Positions 51,165 through 60,982 of a stretch of 64,000 bases of DNA are shown piece after piece (position 1 is the first letter of the stretch; each line of letters opens with the position of its first letter). This DNA is from an uncultured Devosia sp. GTDB taxonomy: Bacteria; Pseudomonadota; Alphaproteobacteria; Rhizobiales; Devosiaceae. The DNA is taken from positions 1,432,001-1,496,000 of the forward strand of contig NZ_CAUQDV010000001.1 in NCBI RefSeq assembly GCF_963517015.1, given 5' to 3'. The position numbers and the translations under genes were made by a program. The notes below the pieces were generated by a model that worked only from the letters and a program-made list of their open reading frames with translations, had not been told where the DNA came from and made no database searches.

Positions 51165-53141
51165 TTACAGCGTGATGCGATAGACGCCAAAGCCTTCGGC
51201 ATTGCTTTCGCCGGTGGCTTCGATCTTGACGCCCTTCACGTCATCGACGAATTCGGCGCCCTTGGGGCCGGTGGTGAAGAGCACCGAGGTGTCACCGATT
51301 TCGGCCAGCGACCAATTGCCGTCAGCGGACGGCGAAATGGTGCCGTTTTCGACGATGAAGCGGATGATGATGTCGCGATTGGTATCAGGACCAACGAAGA
51401 CGATCTTGTCCGAGGTGATGCCCGGGAAGGCGCCGCCGCCGCTGGCGCGGTAGTTGTTGGTGGCGACGATGAATTCCTGGGCCGGGTCGATCGGGGCACC
51501 GTCATACATCAGCTCGACGATGCGATTGGCATCCGGATTGGTTTCGGCCGAACCGTCTGCCGCATATTTGGACGGCTGGGTCAGGTCGATCTTGTAGGTC
51601 ACGCCGTCGATCACGTCGTAGTTGAAGGACGGGAACTCCGGGTTGATCAGTTCGGCATCCTTGGCGCCGGCTTCGACCTGATTGAAGATGCCTGCCGAGC
51701 GTTCGAGCCAGTTCTTGACGTCCGCGCCGGTGATTTTCACGGCCTGGATGGTGTTGGGATAGAGGTATAGGTCGGCCACGTTCTTGATGGCGACCGGGCC
51801 AACGGGGACGTCGGTGTAATATTCCGGACCACCACGACCGCCGGCCTTGAACGGGGCAGCCGCCGACAGGATCGGCAGGGCTTCCCATTCGGTGCCCTTC
51901 ATCATCTGCGCGATGTACCAAGTCTGGGCCTGGCTCACGATCTGCACCGACGGGTCATCGGCCACGAGCGCGAAGTAGGAATAGAGCGGGGCCGAGGTTT
52001 CGCCCACGGCGCGGCGCACATATTCGAGCGTTGCGTCGTGATCTTCCTGAGCAGCGGCGGTGACTTCGGTCTCGTCCTCGACCAGGGCATTGACCTTGCC
52101 TTCGACGCGTTCGGAAATCGGACGGGCTTCGGATGTGTGCGACACTACCGTCCACTTGCCATCGGCATCCTGTTCCAGCAGCAGGTCGAGAAGGCCCATG
52201 TGCGAGCCCCAGAAGCCGGGCATGACGGCAGGCTTGCCGGCCAAAGTGCCAGTCGTGGCATCGACTCCTTCGATGCCCTCGAAGTTGGGGCCCGGGAAAA
52301 CCAGGTGCTGGTGGCCAAGGAGCAGGGCATCGATGCCTTCGACTTCGGCCAGCTGCAGGGCCATGTTTTCGGCGCCGGTGGTCTGGTCGGCGGCAATGCC
52401 GGAATGGCAGAGGGCGACGATGATATCGGCGCCTTCTTCCTTCATCTTGGGCACATAGGCCTTGGCGGTCTCGACGATGTCGCGGGCATTGGCGACGCCT
52501 TCAAGATGGGCGGCATCCCAGGTCATGATCTGGGGCGGGCAGAAGCCGATCAGGCCAACCTTGATGGTTTTGGCGGCGCCCGAACCGTCAGTCAGTTCCT
52601 TTTCGAGGATCAGATAGGGGGCGGTGTAGGTGGTGTCGCTAAGGATGTCGGCAGCCAGTTCACCTTTGACCACATTGGCCGAAACGAAGGGGAAGTTGGC
52701 GCCTTCGATGGCCTTGTCGAGATATTCGAGGCCGTAATTGAATTCGTGGTTGCCCAGGGTGGCGGCGTCGTAGCCTAGCGTGTTCATCGCGGCGATGACC
52801 GGGTGCACATTGCCGTCGAGGCCCTTTTCATAGGCGATATAGTCGCCCATGGGATTGCCCTGGATGATGTCGCCATTGTCGACCAGCATGGAATTGCCGG
52901 CTTCGGCGCGGATGGCTTCGATGATCGAGGCGGTGCGGGCCAGGCCCATGGTATCGTTGGGCGCGTCGGCGAAATAGTCATAGGCAAAAACCGCGACATG
53001 CAGGTCGGTGGTTTCCAGGATGCGCAGATGCGCCTGGTTTGCCTGTGCCATGGTGGCAAAAGGATGCATTGCGGCCATGGCTCCTACGCTCGCGGAGCCC
53101 GCGAGGAATGTACGGCGAGAAATCTTGGGCAGGAAATTCAT
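51165..53141 (-). CDS. cpdB: 2',3'-cyclic-nucleotide 2'-phosphodiesterase/3'-nucleotidase
   Basis: 658 residues. The N-terminus MNFLPKISRRTFLAGSASVG is a twin-arginine signal. The metallophosphatase domain follows (LRILETTDLHVAVFAYDYFA with D-x-H, NGDIIQGNP, TLGNHEFNYG), then a 5'-nucleotidase C-terminal domain with NNYRASGGGAFPG near 560. CpdB opens 2',3'-cyclic nucleotides and removes 3'-phosphates in the periplasm, releasing nucleosides and phosphate. Paired with RNase T2 it forms a plausible RNA-scavenging set. AGGGATAG precedes the ATG. Confidence 0.92.
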   Translation of the reverse strand: MNFLPKISRRTFLAGSASVGAMAAMHPFATMAQANQAHLRILETTDLHVAVFAYDYFADAPNDTMGLARTASIIEAIRAEAGNSMLVDNGDIIQGNPMGDYIAYEKGLDGNVHPVIAAMNTLGYDAATLGNHEFNYGLEYLDKAIEGANFPFVSANVVKGELAADILSDTTYTAPYLILEKELTDGSGAAKTIKVGLIGFCPPQIMTWDAAHLEGVANARDIVETAKAYVPKMKEEGADIIVALCHSGIAADQTTGAENMALQLAEVEGIDALLLGHQHLVFPGPNFEGIEGVDATTGTLAGKPAVMPGFWGSHMGLLDLLLEQDADGKWTVVSHTSEARPISERVEGKVNALVEDETEVTAAAQEDHDATLEYVRRAVGETSAPLYSYFALVADDPSVQIVSQAQTWYIAQMMKGTEWEALPILSAAAPFKAGGRGGPEYYTDVPVGPVAIKNVADLYLYPNTIQAVKITGADVKNWLERSAGIFNQVEAGAKDAELINPEFPSFNYDVIDGVTYKIDLTQPSKYAADGSAETNPDANRIVELMYDGAPIDPAQEFIVATNNYRASGGGAFPGITSDKIVFVGPDTNRDIIIRFIVENGTISPSADGNWSLAEIGDTSVLFTTGPKGAEFVDDVKGVKIEATGESNAEGFGVYRITL

Positions 53142-53311
53142 CTGTCTATCCCTGATCGTTCAGTGGCTGAACCAAAGACCGGGGGCCTTAGCGTCCCCGG
53201 ACGCGGGCAGCGGGGCCCGGCGCGTAGCGCCCGGACAATACCGGCGCGCGCATGCTCTTGCCGCTCGAAAATGACGGTGCGATGACGGCGGCGTGATGAG
53301 GCTAGGGAAGT

Positions 53312-53327
53312 TTGACCAGGCGGTCAA
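53312..53327. promoter_or_regulatory. TetR-like palindromic operator candidate
   Basis: TTGACC-AGGC-GGTCAA, perfect 6-bp arms, the shape of many TetR-family sites. It lies 171 bases from the cpdB start and 186 from the metallopeptidase start. No TetR gene is adjacent. Confidence 0.4.
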
Positions 53328-53349
53328 TTTGTGACGCTTCGAGCCGGTC

Positions 53350-53415
53350 GCAGGCGAGATCGCTCCAGTGGAGTGATTTCAGGCGAGAAGGCCGCGAGGG
53401 CTTTGCCTAAGTGGC
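53350..53415 (+). repeat. Dispersed terminator-bearing repeat R2, copy D
   Basis: Hairpin 53356-53380 (GAGATCGCTCC, AGT loop, GGAGTGATTTC, with wobble pairs) followed by AGGCGAGAAGGCCGCGAGGG, a diverged form of the tail in copies A-C. Unlike the others it does not sit at a gene's 3' end but between divergent genes. Confidence 0.6.
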
Positions 53416-53512
53416 CCAGATGCCCCAAAACCTCGAACTGTTTCTACCCTCTGGAACCCATTGCATCGGCTTGGCTTGTTGCTAGGCTTGGGGACACACG
53501 GAGAATTCGGAC

Positions 53513-54448
53513 ATGAAGTGGCGCGGTCGGCAGCAGAGTTCCAACATCGAGGATCGCCGTGGCCAGAGCCGGGGCGGTTTCGGTGGCGGCAGTCCATTCG
53601 GGCGCGGTGGCGGCGGTGGCATCCGCCTTCCCTCCGGCGGGCGCGGTGGCCGTGGCGGCATCGGCAGCGTGTTCGGCATCATCGTCGTCCTGGGCATCAT
53701 CTGGCTGGTGACTGGCACCAATCCGCTTGAGATGCTGATGGGCGGTGGCAGCAGCAGCGGCCCGTCGTCATCGGCCAGCTCGTCAAGCCAGGCGCCGACC
53801 ACGGGCGAACAAGCCGAATTGCGCGACTTTGTCGGCGTGGTGGTCAAGGAAACCGAAGATCTGTGGACCGAAGTGTTCCAGGCGTCGGGCGAGGACTATC
53901 CGGAGCCAACGGTGGTGCTGTTTTCTGGTGGCGTGGACACGGCCTGTGGCGCCGCAGATTCCAGCACCGGCCCGTTCTACTGTCCGGGCGATAAAAAGGT
54001 GTATATCGACCTCAGTTTCTATGACGAGCTGCGTGACCGGTTCGGCGCACCGGGCGATTTCGCCCAAGCCTATGTGCTGGCCCATGAAGTGGGGCATCAT
54101 ATCCAGAACATCACCGGCGTGCTGCCCGAGTTCAACCAGCGCCGGCAGTCGATGAGCCAGACCGAGGCCAATGCCTATTCGGTCCGCGTCGAGCTCCAAG
54201 CCGATTGCTATGCCGGCGTCTGGGCCAGTTATGCCGGTCAGGAAGACCTGCTCGAAAGCGGCGACATCGAAGAAGCGCTCAACGCCGCCGAACAGATCGG
54301 CGATGACACGCTCCAGAAACGCATGCAGGGTTTCGCCGTGCCCAAGACCTTCAATCACGGCACATCGCAGCAGCGAAAGACGTGGTTCGAACGTGGGTAT
54401 ACGTCGGGCAATCCGAGCCAGTGCGATACGTTTTCGGGGAGTGTGTGA
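53513..54448 (+). CDS. Neutral zinc metallopeptidase (YpfJ-like)
   Basis: 311 residues. A cytoplasmic Gly/Arg-rich N-terminus (GGFGGGSPFGRGGGGGIRLP) precedes one membrane helix (IGSVFGIIVVLGIIWLVTG, about 50-68), a Ser-rich linker, and the peptidase domain with HEVGHHIQ near 196 (HExxH) and a downstream Glu in VRVELQADCYAGVW. Four Cys suggest disulfides in the periplasm. The YpfJ family is uncharacterised. CGGAGA precedes the ATG. Convergent with the toxin gene at 54452. Confidence 0.9.
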   Translation: MKWRGRQQSSNIEDRRGQSRGGFGGGSPFGRGGGGGIRLPSGGRGGRGGIGSVFGIIVVLGIIWLVTGTNPLEMLMGGGSSSGPSSSASSSSQAPTTGEQAELRDFVGVVVKETEDLWTEVFQASGEDYPEPTVVLFSGGVDTACGAADSSTGPFYCPGDKKVYIDLSFYDELRDRFGAPGDFAQAYVLAHEVGHHIQNITGVLPEFNQRRQSMSQTEANAYSVRVELQADCYAGVWASYAGQEDLLESGDIEEALNAAEQIGDDTLQKRMQGFAVPKTFNHGTSQQRKTWFERGYTSGNPSQCDTFSGSV

Positions 54449-54451
54449 GGG

Positions 54452-54766
54452 TTAGTCCGCGCCGCGCATGATGGTTTCGTAATTTTGGCCATGGAAGAAA
54501 ATACGGGCAATACGAACGCGCTTCGCTTCCACGACATAGAAGATCTCGGCGCTTGCCTCGAAGGGGACTGATCGCATTGCAGGGCGAAAATCGGATCGAT
54601 CTCTGCCGCCGTTCGGCGCGTGTCCTATCCTCTCACAGCGGTGACGGATGCGAGAAATGTACCGACGCGCTGTGACCGAGCTGGTGCTGGCCGAAAAAAT
54701 GTAAATGAACTCGTTTCTGAGATCGACGCTTGCCTCTTTCGTAAAGATTACTGGCAGGCTGCGCAC
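54452..54766 (-). CDS. RelE/ParE family toxin (second locus)
   Basis: 104 residues with ParE features: VIFTKEASVDLRNEFIYIFS, Arg-rich helix ARRYISRIRHRCERIG and C-terminal AEIFYVVEAKRVRIARIFFH strands. It begins with GTG one base after the antitoxin's TAG, so expression is coupled. Target (gyrase or mRNA) is not determined. The stop lies 3 bases from the convergent metallopeptidase gene. Confidence 0.8.
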   Translation of the reverse strand: MRSLPVIFTKEASVDLRNEFIYIFSASTSSVTARRYISRIRHRCERIGHAPNGGRDRSDFRPAMRSVPFEASAEIFYVVEAKRVRIARIFFHGQNYETIMRGAD

Positions 54767-54767
54767 A

Positions 54768-55082
54768 CTAGCCTGCCTTGTTGATTTTTGCGCTCTCTTG
54801 CGCCTCGGTTTCAGCCACCCAACGATCTATCTCCGCCCGCATTTCCTCGCTTGAGAGGCCTGGTCTCGGATCATCAAGGGCTTCATTGACCAGACGTTTG
54901 AGCGTTTCAGTGTCCGGCAGCCATTCAGGCAGGTCGTGGTCGTCGTGGATGAAACCAGCAGTTTCAATCGCGGCCGTCACGTAGTGTTCTGGCGACTCGA
55001 ATTCGCCCCGAGCCACGCTCTCGCGGATTCTTTCGGCCTGGTCGCCGGTTATGGTCACTGTGAGCTTGTCAGGCTGGTCCAT
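54768..55082 (-). CDS. ParD-like antitoxin (second locus)
   Basis: 104 residues. MDQPDKLTVTITGDQAERIR then ESVARGEFESPEHYVTAAIE has the ParD/ribbon-helix-helix pattern (T/S-V-x-I, then G-x-F/Y-x-S/P-x-E-Y-V). The acidic C-terminal helices (PGLSSEEMRAEIDRWVAETE) would bind the toxin. GGAGG five bases before the ATG at 55082 selects this start. Antitoxin precedes toxin in the usual order. Confidence 0.85.
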   Translation of the reverse strand: MDQPDKLTVTITGDQAERIRESVARGEFESPEHYVTAAIETAGFIHDDHDLPEWLPDTETLKRLVNEALDDPRPGLSSEEMRAEIDRWVAETEAQESAKINKAG

Positions 55083-55134
55083 GTCGACCTCCGATAGGGC
55101 GCCAATGTAGTGCGGCACTCGCAACCCATAAAGC

Positions 55135-55161
55135 AAAAACGCCGGAGGCTGGCTCCGGCGT
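55135..55161 (-). terminator. Intrinsic terminator of carA
   Basis: 9-bp stem ACGCCGGAG (55139-55147)/CTCCGGCGT (55153-55161); on the minus strand it is followed by TTTTTGCTTT. It lies 11 bases past the carA stop. Confidence 0.88.
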
Positions 55162-55171
55162 CTGGTTCAGG

Positions 55172-56377
55172 TCAGGCGGCGGGCGCCTTGTGTTCGGGCA
55201 GCTCGGCCACGCCTTTCTGCTTCCTCACATGGTTGAGGAAGCGCGTGAAGAGGTAGTGGCTGTCGCGCGGGCCAGGGCTGGCTTCGGGGTGATACTGCAC
55301 CGAAAAGATCGGCTTGCCCTCAACCTGGAGGCCCGCATTGGACTGGTCGAAGAGCGAGATGTGGGTTTCGGTGACGCCAGCGGGCAGGCTTGCCTTGTCG
55401 ACGGCAAAGCCGTGGTTCATCGAGGTGATTTCCACCTTGCCGGTGGTCAGGTCCTTGACCGGGTGATTGGCGCCGTGGTGGCCCTGATGCATCTTGGAGG
55501 TGGTGGCGCCCAGTGACAGGCCAAGCAGCTGGTGGCCAAGGCAGATGCCGAAGACCGGCTTGCCGGTTTCCATCAGCTTCTGGATGGTCGGAACGGCATA
55601 TTTGCCAGTCGCGGCCGGATCGCCAGGGCCATTGGAGAGGAAAATGCCATCGGGATTGTGCGCGAGCACTTCCTCGGCCGTGGCGGTGGCGGGAACGACC
55701 GTTACCTTGGCGCCCTGATCGGCAAGGCAGCGCAGGATGTTGCGCTTGGCGCCGTAGTCGATGGCGACGACATGGAAGTCGGCATTGTCGACCTGGCCAT
55801 AGCCCTTGTCCCATTCCCAGCCGGTCTGGTCCCAGTGGTAGGTCTGGGCCGTGGTGACTTCCTTGGCGAGGTCGAGACCTTCAAGGCCTGGGAAGGCATT
55901 GAGTTCGGCCTGGATCGAAGCCGTGTCGAACTGGCCGCTCGGATCGTGGGCCACGACGCCATTGGGCATGCCGTTTTCGCGGATCAGGGCGGTGAGGGCG
56001 CGGGTGTCAATGCCGGCGATGCCGACGATGTTTCGCTTCTTGAGCCAGGCATCGAGCTGCTCGGCCGCGCGATAATTGGACGGATTGGTGATATCGGCCT
56101 TGAGCACGACGCCGCGGACGCCCGACAGAGCGGCCATGTTGACCGTCTCGATGTCTTCGTCATTGGCGCCGACATTGCCGATATGGGGGAAGGTGAAGGT
56201 GACGATCTGGCCGGCATAGGACGGGTCGGTGAGGACTTCCTGATAGCCGGTCATTGCCGTGTTGAAACAGACTTCGCCTGCCGCGTGGCCAACTGCGCCG
56301 ATACCGCGGCCTTCCAGGCGCGTACCGTCTGCCAGGATCAGAAGTGCGGTCGCGGGGGATTGCTGCCAGCCGGTCAC
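55172..56377 (-). CDS. carA: Carbamoyl-phosphate synthase small subunit
   Basis: 401 residues, glutaminase subunit that supplies ammonia to CarB. An N-terminal CarA domain (LILADGTRLEGRGIGAVGHA, FNTAMTGYQEVLTDPSYAGQ) is followed by a class I glutamine amidotransferase with Cys in PVFGICLGHQLLGLSLGA near 270 and the catalytic His-x-Glu in SVQYHPEASPGP. The start is GTG with GGAGG seven bases upstream. It is separated from carB by about 16 kb and divergent from yqeY, the usual neighbour order. Confidence 0.96.
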   Translation of the reverse strand: MTGWQQSPATALLILADGTRLEGRGIGAVGHAAGEVCFNTAMTGYQEVLTDPSYAGQIVTFTFPHIGNVGANDEDIETVNMAALSGVRGVVLKADITNPSNYRAAEQLDAWLKKRNIVGIAGIDTRALTALIRENGMPNGVVAHDPSGQFDTASIQAELNAFPGLEGLDLAKEVTTAQTYHWDQTGWEWDKGYGQVDNADFHVVAIDYGAKRNILRCLADQGAKVTVVPATATAEEVLAHNPDGIFLSNGPGDPAATGKYAVPTIQKLMETGKPVFGICLGHQLLGLSLGATTSKMHQGHHGANHPVKDLTTGKVEITSMNHGFAVDKASLPAGVTETHISLFDQSNAGLQVEGKPIFSVQYHPEASPGPRDSHYLFTRFLNHVRKQKGVAELPEHKAPAA

Positions 56378-56572
56378 GGTGGGCCTCCATAATTTGTTTC
56401 AGGTGCTCGCACGGTCAGAGAGCCAAGTTTTGCAACTTTGCCCTTGCAGCGCTCGCGTCGATGTCGATTGAGGCCTCTCCCTAGACGCCCCAGACCGACT
56501 CCGCAAGTGGCGCGACGCGCTTATTGTGCCTATATGGGGCCAAGAAAACGCATAGCAAGAGGATGAAAACCC

Positions 56573-57025
56573 ATGCGCGAACAGTTCAGCGAAGGCCTCA
56601 AAGAGGCCCTCAAAGCCCGTGACCAGCGTCGCACCGCGACGCTCCGGGCCATAACCGCGGCGATCAAGGACAAGGATATCGCCATCCGCCAGGAGAACCG
56701 CGGCCCGGCGACCAATGACGAAATCCTCGCCATCATCATCAAGATGGTCAAGCAGCGTGAAGAGAGCTTTGCCATCTATGCACAGGCCGGCCGCGCCGAT
56801 CTCGCCACGGTGGAAAAGGAAGAGATCGACATCCTCAACGAATTCCTGCCCAAGGGGCTGAGCGAGGAAGAGGTCGAGGCGGCAATCAAGGCCGCCATTG
56901 CGACGACCGGTGCCGCCGATCCCAAGGACATGGGCAAGGTGATCGCCCAGCTCAAGGCGGATTATCCGGGCCGGATCGACTTCGGCAAGGCGAGCGGCAA
57001 GGTGCGCGCGGCACTGGCCGGCTGA
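56573..57025 (+). CDS. yqeY: GatB/YqeY domain-containing protein
   Basis: 150 residues, all-helical YqeY family: MREQFSEGLKEALKARDQRR start, AAIKDKDIAIRQENRGPATN near 25, and GKVIAQLKADYPGRIDFGKA near 122. It resembles the tRNA-binding tail of GatB and may touch tRNA; its role is unproven. AGGATG precedes the ATG. Divergent from carA and convergent with the diguanylate cyclase gene (3-base gap). Confidence 0.92.
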   Translation: MREQFSEGLKEALKARDQRRTATLRAITAAIKDKDIAIRQENRGPATNDEILAIIIKMVKQREESFAIYAQAGRADLATVEKEEIDILNEFLPKGLSEEEVEAAIKAAIATTGAADPKDMGKVIAQLKADYPGRIDFGKASGKVRAALAG

Positions 57026-57028
57026 TCC

Positions 57029-58174
<1,146 letters not shown>

Positions 58175-58288
58175 TGCCCGTCCCCCGATCGCGCAAAGGC
58201 GTTTTTCTCGCCGGAGGGCAAGGGACGCTGGCGGCATTCAACCCTTAGAAGATGACCAAAGGGTTATTTTCTGCAAGGACTTAGGTTG

Positions 58289-59467
58289 CTACTCCGCGGG
58301 CTGTGGCAAGGTGGCATCGCTGCGCTGTTCCTGCCACCAGGACCAAAGCGCGATCAATACGCCCAGAGCCAAGGCACCGGTGCCGATCAGAGGCAGGCTG
58401 CGATAGCCAAAGCCTCCATCGAGCAGGGCCGCGCCCAGGATGGCGCCGATGGCGATGCCGATGTTGAAGCCGGTGGGGATGAGCGCCGAGGCCAGATTGG
58501 GGGCGTCGCCGGCCCAGGCCAGAACGCGGGACTGGACCGGCGAGCCGAAGGCAAAATTGACGCCACCCCAGACCACGACCATCACCGCCATCAGCATCGG
58601 ATAGGGACTGACGAAATAGAGCAGGGTAAAGGCCATGACCTGCGTTGAAAGGATGGCAATCAGCGAGGGCATCAGCTTCCAGTCGGCGAGCCTGCCGCCG
58701 ATAAAGACGCCTATGGTCGAACCGACGCCATAGAGCAGCAGCACCCAGGGAATGACACCTTCCGCCATGCCGGTCACTTCGAGGAGCAGCGGTGCGATAT
58801 AGGTGAAGAGGCTGTATTGGCCGATCATGGCGAGGATCGAGATCAGCAGCGACGTAACGATCTGCTGGCGGCCGAGGGCCTTGAACTCGCGCAGCAGGCT
58901 GCCATGGGTTGTGGCATTGCCGCTGTGACCCGGCAGGAAGAAGGCGATGCCCAGCGTCGAAACAAGGCCCAGTGCGCCAACCGCCCAGAAGGTGGCGCGC
59001 CAGTCCCACATATTGCCAATGGCCGTGCCGAGCGGCACGCCGATGATATTGGAGACGGTAAGGCCGGAGAGAATCAGGGCCACGGCAAAGCCGCGCTTGT
59101 CGGCTGGTACGAGGCTGACGGCGACAATGGCGGCGATGCCGAAATAGGTCCCATGCACCACGGCAACCACGACGCGCGCGGCCATCAACAGTTCAAAATT
59201 GGGGGCGATGGCGCAGAGCGCCTGGCCAATGGTGAAAACCGTGCCAAGGATGACAATCAGCGCCTTGCGGCTGAGCTTCTTGGTGGCGACAGCGAGAAGC
59301 GGGCCGCCAATGGCAATGCCGATAGCGTAGCCGCTGATCAGGTAGCCGGCCATGGAAACCGAGACACCCAGGCCGTCGGCTACATCCACCAGCACGCCGG
59401 CGATGACGAATTCAGCCGTGCCGAAGGCAAAGGCGGCGAGGAAAAGCGCGATGAGCGGAAGCGACAT
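58289..59467 (-). CDS. MFS transporter (AraJ-like)
   Basis: 392 residues, 12 hydrophobic segments, with FAFGTAEFVIAGVLVDVADG near 14 and KKLSRKALIVILGTVFTIGQ near 63. It is a paralogue of the MFS gene at 47907. Exported compound unknown. It starts far from any regulator; the gene is monocistronic and divergent from nothing, with YihY upstream on the same strand about 120 bases away. Confidence 0.88.
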   Translation of the reverse strand: MSLPLIALFLAAFAFGTAEFVIAGVLVDVADGLGVSVSMAGYLISGYAIGIAIGGPLLAVATKKLSRKALIVILGTVFTIGQALCAIAPNFELLMAARVVVAVVHGTYFGIAAIVAVSLVPADKRGFAVALILSGLTVSNIIGVPLGTAIGNMWDWRATFWAVGALGLVSTLGIAFFLPGHSGNATTHGSLLREFKALGRQQIVTSLLISILAMIGQYSLFTYIAPLLLEVTGMAEGVIPWVLLLYGVGSTIGVFIGGRLADWKLMPSLIAILSTQVMAFTLLYFVSPYPMLMAVMVVVWGGVNFAFGSPVQSRVLAWAGDAPNLASALIPTGFNIGIAIGAILGAALLDGGFGYRSLPLIGTGALALGVLIALWSWWQEQRSDATLPQPAE

Positions 59468-59586
59468 GACATAAACCGCCTGCAGCGGGCCTCGATTGAA
59501 GCGGTCTCAGACCATGGGACGCTCATCGAGGCAATCCACAAATGGCGGTCACTACTATAGAAAAACTAAAGCAATGCATTCGACCA

Positions 59587-60480
59587 CTAGCGGAGCAGGG
59601 CCCGGCGCGCCTCGCTTTCGCGCTGGAGCTCGGCATTGATCGTGGCGCCCAGCACGACGATCAGGGCCGAATTATACATCCAGAGCAGCAGCACGATGGC
59701 GGTGGCCAGCGAGCCGAAGCTGGCCTCGAATTGACCAAGGCTTTCCACATAGAAGGAAAAAGCGAGGCAGACGAGCAGCCAGAGCGCCGTTGCGATGACG
59801 GCACCCGGCCAGATCCACTTGGCGCGCTTGGAGCGCCGATCAGGCGCAAAGCGATAGAAGGCGGCTAGGGCCAGCACGCCCAAGCCCAGCAGAACCGGCC
59901 AGCGGAGCCACAGCACCAGGTTCTGGCCTTGCCCGAGAAAAGGGAAGGCCGCGAAATAGGCAGGGATCAGCGCAACGAGCGTCAGGACGAGGATCATGCC
60001 GATACCGGCTAGAAAGGTTACCCAGACCGACATGGCGATGGCCGCGACAAAGCCACGCTTGTCGGGTTCGGCATGGGTGCGCGAGGTGGCATACATCAGC
60101 GCGGCCACGCCGCGTGACGCGCTCCAGGCGGCGATCAGCAGCGAGATGGCAAGACCTATGCCCAGTCCGGCGCGGGGCTGGTTGAGCAGGGCAACCAGTT
60201 GATCGGCCAGCGTCTGGCGAGCCACTTCCGGCACGATGCCGTCGAGCCGGTCCACCATGTCAGCGAGAAAGGTTGGCTTGGCGATGAGGCCCACCAGCAG
60301 AACCGCGCTGGCAATGGCGGGAAACAGAGACAGGAAGCCAAAATAGGCGACGCCGGCGCAACGCATTGAGGTATCCATGCGGGCCATGGCGCGGATAGTG
60401 CGCCAGGCGACGCGGAACCAGCGGTGACGCCGGAAATTGCGCAAGAGGCTTGTCGAGGCAGGCATTGTCGTCTCGGTCAT
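59587..60480 (-). CDS. YihY/BrkB family membrane protein
   Basis: 297 residues with six membrane helices. DTSMRCAGVAYFGFLSLFPA near 56 and PDRRSKRAKWIWPGAVIATA plus FGSLATAIVLLLWMYNSALI are family landmarks. Bacterial members are implicated in envelope lipid transport; older names such as ribonuclease BN are wrong. A TTG nine bases upstream is in frame; no ribosome site is decisive, so the start is approximate. The hypothetical gene at 60517 lies just upstream on the same strand. Confidence 0.87.
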   Translation of the reverse strand: MTETTMPASTSLLRNFRRHRWFRVAWRTIRAMARMDTSMRCAGVAYFGFLSLFPAIASAVLLVGLIAKPTFLADMVDRLDGIVPEVARQTLADQLVALLNQPRAGLGIGLAISLLIAAWSASRGVAALMYATSRTHAEPDKRGFVAAIAMSVWVTFLAGIGMILVLTLVALIPAYFAAFPFLGQGQNLVLWLRWPVLLGLGVLALAAFYRFAPDRRSKRAKWIWPGAVIATALWLLVCLAFSFYVESLGQFEASFGSLATAIVLLLWMYNSALIVVLGATINAELQRESEARRALLR

Positions 60481-60516
60481 GCCGGTCAACGCAATGCCAT
60501 GGGCGTGGTTGCCGGT

Positions 60517-60915
60517 TCAGCGATAGATCACTGCAATGCCAGCAACATTGTCGTCCTGACGGTAAATTTCTGCATCTGCGGGCAGGGTCAGCTCGATATT
60601 GCCGAAACCATCCCAGCGTGGAGCGAAATCGACATCGGCTACTGCCACGGAGGCAAAGCTCGCCGCGTCGAAGGGCAGGTCTTCGCCGATTGGTATCAAT
60701 GCGGCCTGGCTATTGGGGCCAGTGGCGCTACCGCAGTTGCGCGAGAAGGTGACCAGGTCGAAGTCGCCGTTCGGTGCGGTGAGGCGCTGATCAATCGTCA
60801 CCTCGCATTCCGGAGCCAGGCTCGACAGATACCAGAGGCCAGCGCCGACGATCAGGGCAGGGCCTGCCGTCAGCAGGGTAAACAGGGGCAGGGAGAATTT
60901 CTGGCTTTTGGGCAA
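60517..60915 (-). CDS. Hypothetical membrane-anchored protein
   Basis: 132 residues. MPKSQKFSLPLFTLLTAGPA begins a single N-terminal membrane helix (about 9-30), uncleaved or a signal anchor; the rest is a small beta-rich domain (TAPNGDFDLVTFSRNCGSAT) with two Cys (ECEV and RNCG) that could form a disulfide outside the membrane. No family is assigned with confidence. It starts 67 bases from the divergent dnaG. Confidence 0.65.
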   Translation of the reverse strand: MPKSQKFSLPLFTLLTAGPALIVGAGLWYLSSLAPECEVTIDQRLTAPNGDFDLVTFSRNCGSATGPNSQAALIPIGEDLPFDAASFASVAVADVDFAPRWDGFGNIELTLPADAEIYRQDDNVAGIAVIYR

Positions 60916-60982
60916 TAGGGGCCTGCTGTGGAAAAGCTGTCTCTTGATGACTCGGGGTCGCGGAATGCTTACTTAGCACCTC

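Larger units (their letters stand above)
53142..53512. other. Divergent intergenic region
   Basis: 371 bases between cpdB and the metallopeptidase gene. It holds a TTGACC-AGGC-GGTCAA palindrome (53312-53327) and repeat R2 copy D (53350-53415). No gene is seen. Confidence 0.55.
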
